Shown: one piece after another, positions 7,038 through 13,886 of the stretch
Layout of the letters: the number at the start of each line of letters is the position of its first letter
Numbering within the stretch: position 1 is the first letter of the stretch
Assembly (NCBI GenBank): GCA_023664265.1
Contig: JAMPFV010000001.1
Coordinates: 183,492 to 216,342 of the forward strand
Length of the DNA: 32,851 nucleotides
Direction: 5' to 3'
Source: Roseburia sp.
GTDB lineage: Bacteria > Bacillota > Clostridia > Lachnospirales > Lachnospiraceae
Notes under the pieces: model-generated
The model's database searches: none
Seen by the model: only the letters and a program-made list of their open reading frames with translations
Told to the model about the DNA's origin: nothing
Translations under genes and position numbers: made by a program

Positions 7038-7328
7038 TTAAACGGATTGCAGCGTCTCCCTTGCCGCCCGCGCAGCCATTACCCGCTGCCTTCTCCGCGC
7101 CACAAATTCCCTCGCGGATTCCGCGACCGCCTTGTTGACATGGAACGCTCCACTTCCATGGAATGCTCCACTTCCATGGAATGCTCCGCTTCCATGCATC
7201 AGTGAAAGCCGTTCCTCCTCGCGCGGTCTCAGAATCACCTGAAACGGTCTTTTCAGGGTACGCAAAACGCCCAAGACGATTGCAGCGCCTCCTACCAGTG
7301 CCAATATAAGCTTACGGTTCTTCTTCAT
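7038..7328 (-). CDS. Small membrane-anchored protein with three HGSGAF repeats
   Basis: This 96-residue protein starts MKKNRKLILALVGGAAIVLG, with one hydrophobic segment (about residues 7-23) after a basic N-terminus. It then has three perfect HGSGAF repeats (about residues 45-62) and an Arg/Ala-rich tail (FVARRRQRVMAARAARETL). It looks like an inner-membrane anchor with a basic, probably helical tail facing the cytoplasm. AAAGGA lies nine bases before the chosen ATG; upstream starts lack such a site. I recognise no family. It is convergent with the AraC gene (16 bases apart). The repeat-coding DNA is an 18-base tandem array, so repeat number could vary between strains. Confidence 0.6.
   Translation of the reverse strand: MKKNRKLILALVGGAAIVLGVLRTLKRPFQVILRPREEERLSLMHGSGAFHGSGAFHGSGAFHVNKAVAESAREFVARRRQRVMAARAARETLQSV
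7139..7192. repeat. 18-base tandem repeat, three copies
   Basis: Three adjacent 18-base units (7139-7156, 7157-7174, 7175-7192) each begin CATGGAAYGCTCC and differ by one or two bases. A partial unit follows. The period is a multiple of three and encodes HGSGAF on the minus strand, so gain or loss of units keeps the frame. Confidence 0.95.
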
Positions 7329-7438
7329 AATCTCAATCCTTTCCATAAAGTACATATATTGAAAATAACATCTATTGTTCAATTCCATTCAATTTTCTCA
7401 ATACCCTCCGCTCAATGATTGTCTCTCAGCATAAAGAG

Positions 7439-7460
7439 ATCGCCGCTCAGCAGCGACGAT
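7439..7460. repeat. Short hairpin repeat, copy 2, possible terminator of the upstream minus-strand gene
   Basis: On the minus strand this reads ATCGTCGCT-GCTG-AGCGGCGAT followed by CTCTTTATG. The arms are identical to those of copy 1 at 6002-6025, in inverted orientation, and only the loop differs. It lies 18 bases after the stop of the glycosidase-like gene and may serve as a weak terminator there. Confidence 0.6.
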
Positions 7461-7478
7461 TCAAAACCGCCACTGCGA

Positions 7479-9314
7479 TTATCGTAATTCCCTATAGAAT
7501 AAATACAGGCCCCAGTCCTGATCATTCGCGTATGCGTCATAGTATCCTGCCTCCGTACCGTTCACTGATACGGGATAAACATATGCGCAGGAAGCGCTTC
7601 CGTCCGGAAAAAACAGGCTTAAAACACCCCTGTACGCCGCATCCGCCTTTTTCGCATACGCCTCATCACCCGTAAGCTCCGCATAAGCCTTGTATACAAT
7701 CGCGGTAAGCGCGCTCCAGTAGTGCGGATAGGTGTCCCCGTAGAGCCGCTTCTTGCCGAACCAGTAGCCGTCCCAATGGCGTATTGCAAGCTCGTACAGA
7801 TGATAATCCGGCTGCAGTCCGTGGAACAGTTCCAAAACCCTAAGCTGCTCTCGGGCGCCGGTGAGATACTTTTCATCTCCTGTAACCTTGTACATCTGCA
7901 AAAGCAGTCCTGCCGCCGGCGCAACAATACTCTGCTCAAAGTTCACCTCATGCGCAGGATAATCCGTTCCGCGCGCCAAAATAAACGCGCAGTGCTCCTC
8001 AAAATACCGCATAAGCTCGTTTTGATACGCTGTCATTCCCGCGGACGTCAGTGCGTCCATGATGCGTTTAAGCGGAATCTCAATAGCGTAGAAATGCGCT
8101 CCATTCTCCTTTTCATAAAAGGCCTTCAAAATTTTATATGCGTTTACCAGACAGGCCTCGTCCCCGTAAAGGCGGTACAGCTCCAGATAAAACAGGCTGA
8201 ACCACGGATAATTGTATGGACGCTTATAGGCATTATCGCGGTTGTAATCATTGAAGATCTCGCCTGTCTCCGCGTCAAACAGCTCCCGCTCAACATATGC
8301 GACATACCCTTTCAGGCTTTCGCTGACCTTATCGTCAGGATTATCATACAGATACCGCGCCAGCAAAATTCCCATGCAGACCCGCTCTCGACCGCCGTTG
8401 TAATCATTCGTCGGATGATAATACATGTGCTTTTCCCGATTGTCGTATATCAGATAGGCCCCGTCAAGCCCGCTGCCCGTACTATGATACTGCTGCTTCT
8501 CGACGATAAAGCTACACCTTGCGCGAAGCAGCTCCTGAAACTCCGGCAGCACCCGTATCGCGCAGTGTGTGTTCACGCCCCTGACACCTATGTCATAACG
8601 GCATTCCCCGAGACTTTCAGGCTTCTCTTCGATAATAACCGTCCCACCCTCAAGCCTGAAGCATACCGCTTCGCCGTCTCGCATAATCCGCACATCCTTT
8701 TCCGAAAAATCAAAGGACGGCTTTATCCTAAGACAAATTTTCTCATTTTTGAATACAACATACCTGTCCGCGCGCACATCCACAAACCGCGGGCAGTATT
8801 TTCCAAGCTTTTCATAAAAATCGCCTTTGCCCCCGTGTGGAAACAGCGTCCATGCTATCACAAAGCTTTCCCCGGGCGCAAGCGAACAGGGCGACGGGTG
8901 CATGATAAAATCGCCGCGGTCGTTACTTCCCCTTGACAAATCGCGTTCCACGCTGTAGCCGCCGAGGCTTCCGTCCGTAAGCACAAGGCCCAGATGCGGC
9001 GGTTCGCCTCCCATCCTAAGCGCCATCACATAGGAAATATCGTCCCCGCACCATATATGCGTATGACAGCGGCTTGTAATACAGGTGCCCGCATCCATAT
9101 AGTCATCGTTAAAGGGCGTGTATATGGAAATGTCGCCCAATGCGGTAAAAACAGCCTTATCGCTCATATTCGTAAAGGTGTATCGCTCATGCAGAATATT
9201 GCCGTCCGCTTTTTGCTCAGTCTCGCATTGCAGCGTCGGGGGCAGCTTCACCGTACCCCATTTGACTGCGCCAACCGTCCAGTCCATTTTATAGTTGTCA
9301 TTTGCCAGTATCAT
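7479..9314 (-). CDS. Six-hairpin glycosidase-like protein, probable cytoplasmic carbohydrate-active enzyme
   Basis: This 611-residue protein has no signal peptide. Its N-terminal third is beta-rich (for example YTFTNMSDKAVFTALGDISI). From about residue 280 it shows repeating helical pairs rich in aromatics and acids (GRERVCMGILLARYLYDNPD, NYPWFSLFYLELYRLYGDE, GDTYPHYWSALTAIVYKAY), as in an (alpha/alpha)6 barrel. That architecture, beta domain then helical toroid, is seen in several glycoside hydrolase and polysaccharide lyase families. I cannot assign a family or substrate. Candidate acids lie in DGAYLIYDN and ANDQDWGLYLFYR. GGAGGGGGAG precedes the chosen ATG; an upstream ATG adds seven residues. 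It may work with the nearby MFS/AraC pair (inferred). Confidence 0.7.
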   Translation of the reverse strand: MILANDNYKMDWTVGAVKWGTVKLPPTLQCETEQKADGNILHERYTFTNMSDKAVFTALGDISIYTPFNDDYMDAGTCITSRCHTHIWCGDDISYVMALRMGGEPPHLGLVLTDGSLGGYSVERDLSRGSNDRGDFIMHPSPCSLAPGESFVIAWTLFPHGGKGDFYEKLGKYCPRFVDVRADRYVVFKNEKICLRIKPSFDFSEKDVRIMRDGEAVCFRLEGGTVIIEEKPESLGECRYDIGVRGVNTHCAIRVLPEFQELLRARCSFIVEKQQYHSTGSGLDGAYLIYDNREKHMYYHPTNDYNGGRERVCMGILLARYLYDNPDDKVSESLKGYVAYVERELFDAETGEIFNDYNRDNAYKRPYNYPWFSLFYLELYRLYGDEACLVNAYKILKAFYEKENGAHFYAIEIPLKRIMDALTSAGMTAYQNELMRYFEEHCAFILARGTDYPAHEVNFEQSIVAPAAGLLLQMYKVTGDEKYLTGAREQLRVLELFHGLQPDYHLYELAIRHWDGYWFGKKRLYGDTYPHYWSALTAIVYKAYAELTGDEAYAKKADAAYRGVLSLFFPDGSASCAYVYPVSVNGTEAGYYDAYANDQDWGLYLFYRELR

Positions 9315-9347
9315 CCGCCGCTCCCCCTCCGTCATCCTTTATTACAC

Positions 9348-9376
9348 AGTATACTACTTTTATTTGCGGACAACAA
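9348..9376 (-). promoter_or_regulatory. Promoter of the glycosidase-like gene with a nearby inverted repeat
   Basis: On the minus strand TTGTTG (9371-9376) and TATACT (9348-9353) are 17 bases apart, ending about 34 bases before the start codon. A perfect 7-base inverted repeat, GCGGACA at 9366-9372 and TGTCCGC at 9393-9399, spans the -35 region with a 20-base spacer. It could be an operator. Confidence 0.55.
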
Positions 9377-9428
9377 GAACCAAATGCGCATCTGTCCGCG
9401 ACCGCAATCTGACTGAAAATCCATAGCA

Positions 9429-9457
9429 TTGTATTCTGCGCAGGACTGTGATAAAAT
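9429..9457 (+). promoter_or_regulatory. Promoter of the EamA gene
   Basis: TTGTAT (9429-9434) and TAAAAT (9452-9457) are separated by 17 bases and lie about 52 bases upstream of the start codon. Confidence 0.6.
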
Positions 9458-9509
9458 ATCACTGTCGGCAATCCGGCATATCACGCTTTATGAAGGGAGA
9501 TGAAGTCCC

Positions 9510-9923
9510 ATGTGGCTTCTGTTTGCACTGTTATCCGCCGTATTTGCGGCGCTCACCTCGATACTCGCCAAGGTCGGAATCAGCGGCGTGAACTCCACGC
9601 TCGCGACCGCAATCAGAACCGTCGTTGTCGTCATTATGGCTTGGGGAATGGTTTTCCTGACGCACGCACAGAGCGGCCTGACGCAAATCAGCCGCAAGAG
9701 CTGGATTTTTCTGATACTATCAGGCATTGCAACGGGCGCCTCATGGCTGTGCTATTACAAAGCGCTGCAGATGGGGGATGCGTCCAAGGTCGTGCCGATT
9801 GACAAGCTGAGCGTCGTCCTGACGCTGATACTGGCGTTTGTGTTTCTGCACGAGCAGTTCACGTTCAAGTCGCTCATCGGCTGTGTTCTGATTGGCGCGG
9901 GCACCCTGATTATGGTGGTGTAA
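9510..9923 (+). CDS. EamA-family (DMT) half-size transporter
   Basis: This 137-residue protein consists of about five membrane helices that make up a single EamA repeat (residues 2-137). It ends with FTFKSLIGCVLIGAGTLIMV, the usual end of that domain. Most EamA transporters have two repeats and about 300 residues, so this one must act as a homo- or hetero-oligomer. The substrate cannot be told. The start has AGGGAG nine bases upstream. It is monocistronic with its own promoter, on the opposite strand from the glycosidase-like gene. Confidence 0.88.
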   Translation: MWLLFALLSAVFAALTSILAKVGISGVNSTLATAIRTVVVVIMAWGMVFLTHAQSGLTQISRKSWIFLILSGIATGASWLCYYKALQMGDASKVVPIDKLSVVLTLILAFVFLHEQFTFKSLIGCVLIGAGTLIMVV

Positions 9924-9980
9924 GGCGGATTTTGATGGCTGAACTGTTACGATGTATGAGTGCTCCGCAAAAGCAGGGGC

Positions 9981-10009
9981 TTGACTTCGCATATAATCCG
10001 TAGTACAAT
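9981..10009 (+). promoter_or_regulatory. Promoter of the winged-helix gene
   Basis: TTGACT (9981-9986) and TACAAT (10004-10009) are separated by 17 bases, about 64 bases before the start codon. This is close to the sigma-A consensus. Confidence 0.75.
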
Positions 10010-10072
10010 ATTCCAACTATAGGAAATGTATGCCACATATTTCCGGCAAAATATACCGAAGGGAGAGATTTT

Positions 10073-10411
10073 ATGGCAATCACATCAAAGCTTGGGGAAG
10101 CCGACATCTCCGACGCCGCCATGTATGCGCTTCTGGACGCCGGACACGCGCTCGATACCACAGCAGTAAAAGCCCATGTCCGCGACCTGTTGGAGCCTGC
10201 CGGCGTCAACCGTGCCCCGCTTGTCAATCGTAACGACGAGGTCATTGACCAGATTATCCGCAACATTGTTTCCCACCGCCACGACAGTCAGAACAATATC
10301 ATCTACCGCGGCTATGTGGACTATGATAACGGGTATTGGACATTGACGGATAAGGGGCAGGACTATTTACGCAATCGGATGAAACGGCGGTTTGAATGGG
10401 AGCTGAATTAA
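10073..10411 (+). CDS. Small winged-helix protein resembling an Mrr N-terminal domain
   Basis: This 112-residue protein begins MAITSKLGEADISDAAMYAL. Its second half, VIDQIIRNIVSHRHDSQNNI then RGYVDYDNGYWTLTDKGQDYL, has the form of the winged-helix domain that precedes the nuclease domain in Mrr-type restriction enzymes and occurs alone in small DNA-binding proteins. No nuclease domain follows. GAAGGGAGAG is a strong ribosome binding site. Its stop codon overlaps the stop of the convergent hicB by three bases, and one hairpin serves both ends. The function is unknown; a local regulator is plausible. Confidence 0.7.
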   Translation: MAITSKLGEADISDAAMYALLDAGHALDTTAVKAHVRDLLEPAGVNRAPLVNRNDEVIDQIIRNIVSHRHDSQNNIIYRGYVDYDNGYWTLTDKGQDYLRNRMKRRFEWELN

Positions 10412-10421
10412 GGCTCCCATT
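10395..10421. terminator. Terminator hairpin overlapping two convergent stop codons
   Basis: AATGGGAGC and GCTCCCATT form a perfect 9-base stem around a 9-base loop that holds both stop codons. A T-rich run (TCTCTGTTTCTCTTT) follows in the plus direction, so it should mainly terminate the winged-helix gene; the hairpin may also stop hicAB transcripts. Confidence 0.8.
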
Positions 10422-10866
10422 CTCTGTTTCTCTTTACATTCAAGACATTCATCAATGCTTCCTGCAATACCCTTGACACATTGATTCCGGCATGTTCAGC
10501 CTCATAATTCAGCCAGCTCGGAAGCGCCACATTCCTTCTGACGGTTTTTGTATCAACCTTTCTTCTGTACTCTGAGAAATCAACATCCACATAAGTCAAA
10601 ATACCCTCAGAAAAATCAACTACTTCCGTGTCCGTGTTCCGCTTTACCTTTTCGATGGCGGAAACTTGATTTGACGGTACAGGAAGTGCCTCGTTATTGT
10701 CCTCCATCGAAATCCCCGCCAGTCCAATCGCATCTCTCGCCATCTCAATGGCATCTGCAAAGGTATCTCCCTCGGTAAAAATTTCCATGTCAGGAACGCA
10801 AACCAAAAACGGATGCTCCGAATCATCATTTGTATCTACTATAAACGTCGGATAAACCTGTTTCAT
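10408..10866 (-). CDS. hicB: HicB-family antitoxin
   Basis: This 152-residue protein has the HicB fold at its N-terminus (YPTFIVDTNDDSEHPFLVCV, DTFADAIEMARDAIGLAGIS). A ribbon-helix-helix-like DNA-binding tail follows (RRNVALPSWLNYEAEHAGIN, VSRVLQEALMNVL). HicB proteins neutralise HicA and repress their own operon. AAGGAG seven bases before the ATG at 10866 fixes the start; a longer frame would begin inside hicA. It follows hicA by 32 bases. The protein is longer than minimal HicB antitoxins (about 70-140 residues) because of the linker between residues 65 and 105. Confidence 0.92.
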   Translation of the reverse strand: MKQVYPTFIVDTNDDSEHPFLVCVPDMEIFTEGDTFADAIEMARDAIGLAGISMEDNNEALPVPSNQVSAIEKVKRNTDTEVVDFSEGILTYVDVDFSEYRRKVDTKTVRRNVALPSWLNYEAEHAGINVSRVLQEALMNVLNVKRNREWEP

Positions 10867-10898
10867 ATCAATCTCCTTGCCAAAGCTTTTTGCTCCTA

Positions 10899-11069
10899 TC
10901 ATAACTCCCATTTTCTAAGTATCATTCTCGCCAAGCTTTCATTAACTTCTTTGTGCCTTGGCACCTTCTCTATGTCATTACCTCTTCTGTATATATCATG
11001 GTTTCCACCATGTCTTTCAAAAACAAAGCCCACACTTTCAAGCCGTTTAATCAAGTCCCTTTGTTTCAC
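10899..11069 (-). CDS. hicA: HicA-family mRNA interferase toxin
   Basis: This 56-residue protein starts at a GTG preceded by GAGGAG, eight bases away. It reads KQRDLIKRLESVGFVFERHG, then GGNHDIYRRG and KVPRHKEVNESLARMILRK. This is the complete dsRBD-like HicA fold with the catalytic histidine H24 in GGNHD. The toxin cleaves mRNA when free of HicB. It is shorter than most HicA proteins (60-90 residues) but lacks nothing essential. The toxin-then-antitoxin order is the usual one for hicAB. Its size and GTG start make it easy to miss. Confidence 0.93.
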   Translation of the reverse strand: MKQRDLIKRLESVGFVFERHGGNHDIYRRGNDIEKVPRHKEVNESLARMILRKWEL

Positions 11070-11091
11070 CGGTATTTCTCCTCATAATCAT

Positions 11092-11120
11092 ATTATACAC
11101 ACTAATTACACAACGGTCAA
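11092..11120 (-). promoter_or_regulatory. hicAB promoter with overlapping operator palindrome
   Basis: On the minus strand TTGACC (11115-11120) and TATAAT (11092-11097) are separated by exactly 17 bases. The palindrome ATAAT-ATG-ATTAT (11082-11094) begins in the -10 box and reaches the expected start point, where the DNA-binding tail of HicB could repress. The leader would be only about 15 bases long. Confidence 0.85.
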
Positions 11121-11125
11121 TATGT

Positions 11126-11755
11126 TTATACACAGCCCGCACACAATAAAGATGTCAGCTCCGCGAAAGAATTTACCGCCCTTCCCGCGTACTCCACCCC
11201 GTCCCTGTTAAACAGTATCGGGCGTACCCCCAACGCCTCCGCCGCCTCAAGGTTTATGACACTGTTGTCAATAAATACGCACTCTGACGCCGCCCTGCCG
11301 ATTCGCTCCAGCGTCAGCTCAAATATTCTCTTGTCCGGCTTGCGGCACTTCACATCCCCACTGACAATCTTATCCTTAAAATACTTGTTCAGCCCGTGAT
11401 GCGCCGTTATATGCGCGCTCCACTCCGAGACGTCATTTGACAGCAGTACAAAGTCGAGCCGCTGATAATACGCCTCCGCAAACGGGATAAAACCACTATC
11501 CAAAGTCAGATAATTGTCAAGATAGTCCTTCATATGATACTGCGGATTCTCATACCCCAACAGCGAGAGAAAGGCGTCCGACGAAAGCTCCCCGTTCCCC
11601 GCCCTTGTGAACAACTGCTCCTCCCGAAACAGCCGCTTAATCCTGTCATGCTCCGCTGCCTCAAAATGCATATAGGTGTAAGGGAGAAACCTCCCCTTGC
11701 TCTCCTCTATAATCACACCATACATATCAAACAATATCGTTGAAATTTCCCGCAT
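11126..11755 (-). CDS. HAD-superfamily (subfamily IA) hydrolase
   Basis: This 209-residue protein has the HAD motifs FDMYGVI (nucleophile D10), LLSNDVSEW (motif II), a lysine in CRKPDKRIFE (motif III) and VFIDNSVINLEAAE (motif IV). The second aspartate of the usual DxD is replaced by Y12, as in a minority of subfamily IA members; phosphatase activity may be weakened or directed to another substrate. The substrate is unknown. GGAGAGAAT precedes the chosen ATG; a longer frame overlapping tlpA by 4 bases is less likely. It lies 56 bases after the CcdA-TlpA gene and may be co-transcribed. The hicAB promoter begins just past its stop. Confidence 0.88.
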   Translation of the reverse strand: MREISTILFDMYGVIIEESKGRFLPYTYMHFEAAEHDRIKRLFREEQLFTRAGNGELSSDAFLSLLGYENPQYHMKDYLDNYLTLDSGFIPFAEAYYQRLDFVLLSNDVSEWSAHITAHHGLNKYFKDKIVSGDVKCRKPDKRIFELTLERIGRAASECVFIDNSVINLEAAEALGVRPILFNRDGVEYAGRAVNSFAELTSLLCAGCV

Positions 11756-11811
11756 ATTCTCTCTCCATATTCCCCCATTGGCGAACAATGCCATCCCTTG
11801 CCTCTTTCTCT

Positions 11812-13194
11812 TCACCCTTCCATCGTCTGCTTCACAATGCTCTCCATGATCTCATATGTCATCTGCCCGCTCAGATACCCGTAAATCTTTCCCTCCCTGT
11901 CAATCATAAACGTCGTCGGGAAGGAATAAATCCCGTATTGACCGAACAGCTCCCACTCCGTATCCATCAGGACCGGATAGGTGTACCCATTCTCCTCCAG
12001 AAAGGCGGCAATCTCCTCCTCCGACTTCTCCTGTCCCATCAGAGGCGCCGCCACGCCAAGCACGATCAGCGCGTCCTCGCCCTCTTGACTGTAGCTCTCA
12101 TACAGCTTTTGAATATCCGGCATCTCCGCCCGACACGGCGGGCACCACGTCGCCCAGAAGTTCAGGAAAATCGTCTTTCCCTTATAATCCGACAGCGTAT
12201 GCGTATTCCCGTATTGATCCTTCAATTCAAAATCCGGCGCGGGCACCGCCTGTTGTTCCTCCGCCTCCGCTTCTGCACTCTCCTGCGCATCCGAACGCTC
12301 CTGTGTCTCCTGCGGAACGCCTGTCTCGTCCGTCACGCCCGCATCCGCCTCCGTGTCCGCCGCATTCCCCGCCTTGCTCTCGCTTGCTTTCGCCTCATCA
12401 TGATACGCTTTATCCTGCTCCTCAGCCCCTGCTTCCGATACCGGTGAAGCGGAAAGCTGTGACAGATACCCTGTCACCGCGTTCATCTTCCCTGTCACCA
12501 TTAGAACGCCCATAAAAATCAACAGCGCCCCGCCCACCCTGACCGTGTACGCCACCGCCCTCATATGCCGCCTAAAGAAACCCAAAAGGCTTGTGGTAAA
12601 GACGCCGACCTCCAGAAACGGCAGGACAAAGCCCAAGGTATAGACGCCAATCAGCGCCATGCCAGCCGCTCGCGTGCCCACGGACGCCGCCATCAGGAGG
12701 ACACTTGCCAGCGCAGGCCCCACGCACGGCGTCCATGCGAAGCTGAATGTAAAGCCCATCAGCAGCGCCGTAAACGGCGACATTGCAAGCTTATCCGGGC
12801 GAAACGGCAGACGCCGTTCCCTGCCAAGCAGCATGGAATCGCCAAAAGCCCCCATCTGATACAGTCCGAACAGGATAATCAAAATGCCGCCCGCCATGGT
12901 GAACACCGTCTGATAATCTCTGAAAAAGGCTCCGATTGCGGAAACGCCAAGCCCCAGTACCACAAACGCAAAGCTGATGCCAATCACGAAAAACAAAGTA
13001 TGCAGCAGTACCTTTCCCTGCTTATACCGCACTTTCCCGTCCGCATCGCGCACGCCGGTCCCGCCGGAGAGATACCCGATATAAAGCGGAATCAGCGGGA
13101 GCACGCAGGGCGAGAAGAAGCTGAGTAAGCCCTGCGCGAAAACCGTAAACACCGAAACACTGACCTCTAATGAAAATCCCATATTCATCATCAT
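11812..13194 (-). CDS. CcdA-TlpA fusion: membrane thiol-disulfide relay with extracytoplasmic thioredoxin domain
   Basis: This 460-residue protein joins a CcdA/DsbD-type membrane domain (residues 10-240, six helices) to a TlpA/ResA-like thioredoxin domain (about 312-458). The two transmembrane cysteines are C30 in FFSPCVLPL and C155 in WTPCVGP. The thioredoxin site is WCPPC (C349, C352). An acidic, Ala/Glu-rich linker of about 60 residues separates them. Electrons should pass from cytoplasmic thioredoxin through the membrane cysteine pair to the outside WCPPC site, for reduction of exported proteins or peroxides. Three ATGs occur in a row, and the third has the best distance from GGAAAGG, so the true start may be 13188. 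The leader contains a 9-base hairpin. Confidence 0.93.
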   Translation of the reverse strand: MMMNMGFSLEVSVSVFTVFAQGLLSFFSPCVLPLIPLYIGYLSGGTGVRDADGKVRYKQGKVLLHTLFFVIGISFAFVVLGLGVSAIGAFFRDYQTVFTMAGGILIILFGLYQMGAFGDSMLLGRERRLPFRPDKLAMSPFTALLMGFTFSFAWTPCVGPALASVLLMAASVGTRAAGMALIGVYTLGFVLPFLEVGVFTTSLLGFFRRHMRAVAYTVRVGGALLIFMGVLMVTGKMNAVTGYLSQLSASPVSEAGAEEQDKAYHDEAKASESKAGNAADTEADAGVTDETGVPQETQERSDAQESAEAEAEEQQAVPAPDFELKDQYGNTHTLSDYKGKTIFLNFWATWCPPCRAEMPDIQKLYESYSQEGEDALIVLGVAAPLMGQEKSEEEIAAFLEENGYTYPVLMDTEWELFGQYGIYSFPTTFMIDREGKIYGYLSGQMTYEIMESIVKQTMEG

Positions 13195-13218
13195 GCCTTT
13201 CCATCACCTGCGAACTCT

Positions 13219-13239
13219 CATACCTGCGAAGCAGGTATG
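13219..13239 (-). promoter_or_regulatory. Hairpin in the ccdA-tlpA leader
   Basis: CATACCTGC-TTC-GCAGGTATG is a perfect 9-base stem with a 3-base loop, 25 bases before the start codon. The segment TTCGCAGGT of its 3' arm is repeated at 13206-13214, next to the ribosome binding site. The 5' arm could therefore pair with either copy, a possible alternative-structure switch. No known riboswitch was recognised. Confidence 0.5.
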
Positions 13240-13321
13240 GTGCAGGCACAAATTTATGATTGAAAAATAAGCCATCCGGCATATTTTCAACCTAAGCTCT
13301 CTGACAACAATATCTCACAGC

Positions 13322-13350
13322 TTGCATTTTTTCACGCTTTGAGCTAAAAT
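13322..13350 (+). promoter_or_regulatory. Promoter of the first GNAT gene
   Basis: TTGCAT (13322-13327) and TAAAAT (13345-13350) are separated by 17 bases, about 55 bases before the start codon. A small GCGCA/TGCGC hairpin (13376-13389) follows in the leader. Confidence 0.65.
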
Positions 13351-13404
13351 ATTCTCCGAGCATATCAAACACTTGCGCAGAGCTGCGCGGAAATGAGGTA
13401 TACG

Positions 13405-13878
13405 ATGACAATTCGACGGGCTATGGAACAGGATATGGACGGCATCAACAAGCTGCTCCTGCAGGTGTGCATGGTGCACCACCAAGGACGCCCCGACCTA
13501 TTCAAGGCGGGCGGGAAAAAATACACGGATGACCAACTGTGGGGCATCCTCCACGACGACGCAACGCCTGTCTTTGTGGCAACAGACGCTCAGGAGCAGG
13601 TGCTCGGCTACGCCTTCTGCATCCTCCAACAGCACATCGACGACAATATTCTCACCGATATCAGGACGCTGTACATAGATGATTTATGCGTGGACGAAGC
13701 CCTTCGCGGACAGCACATCGGCCGTCGGCTGTATGAGCATGTACTGACATACGCAAGGGAAAACGGCTTCTATAACGTCACCTTAAACGTCTGGAGCCTG
13801 AATGAGAGCGCCATGAAATTCTATGAAAAATGCGGGTTAAAACCCCAGAAAATCGGGATGGAAACCATTCTCTCCTGA
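13405..13878 (+). CDS. GNAT-family N-acetyltransferase
   Basis: This 157-residue protein has the GNAT acetyl-CoA site LCVDEALRGQHIGRRLYEHV (about residues 92-111) and the C-terminal pattern LNVWSLNESAMKFYEKCGLK. It should acetylate an amine of a small molecule or protein in the cytoplasm; the acceptor is unknown. GAGG seven bases before the ATG at 13405 supports this start; an in-frame ATG four codons upstream has no clear site. It has its own promoter and ends eight bases from the convergent NYN gene. Confidence 0.9.
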   Translation: MTIRRAMEQDMDGINKLLLQVCMVHHQGRPDLFKAGGKKYTDDQLWGILHDDATPVFVATDAQEQVLGYAFCILQQHIDDNILTDIRTLYIDDLCVDEALRGQHIGRRLYEHVLTYARENGFYNVTLNVWSLNESAMKFYEKCGLKPQKIGMETILS

Positions 13879-13886
13879 CACCGATG

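Noticed and set aside
7139..7192. Repeats with regular spacing that could suggest a CRISPR array
   Set aside because: The 18-base units are directly adjacent with no spacers, encode HGSGAF in frame, and no cas genes are present.
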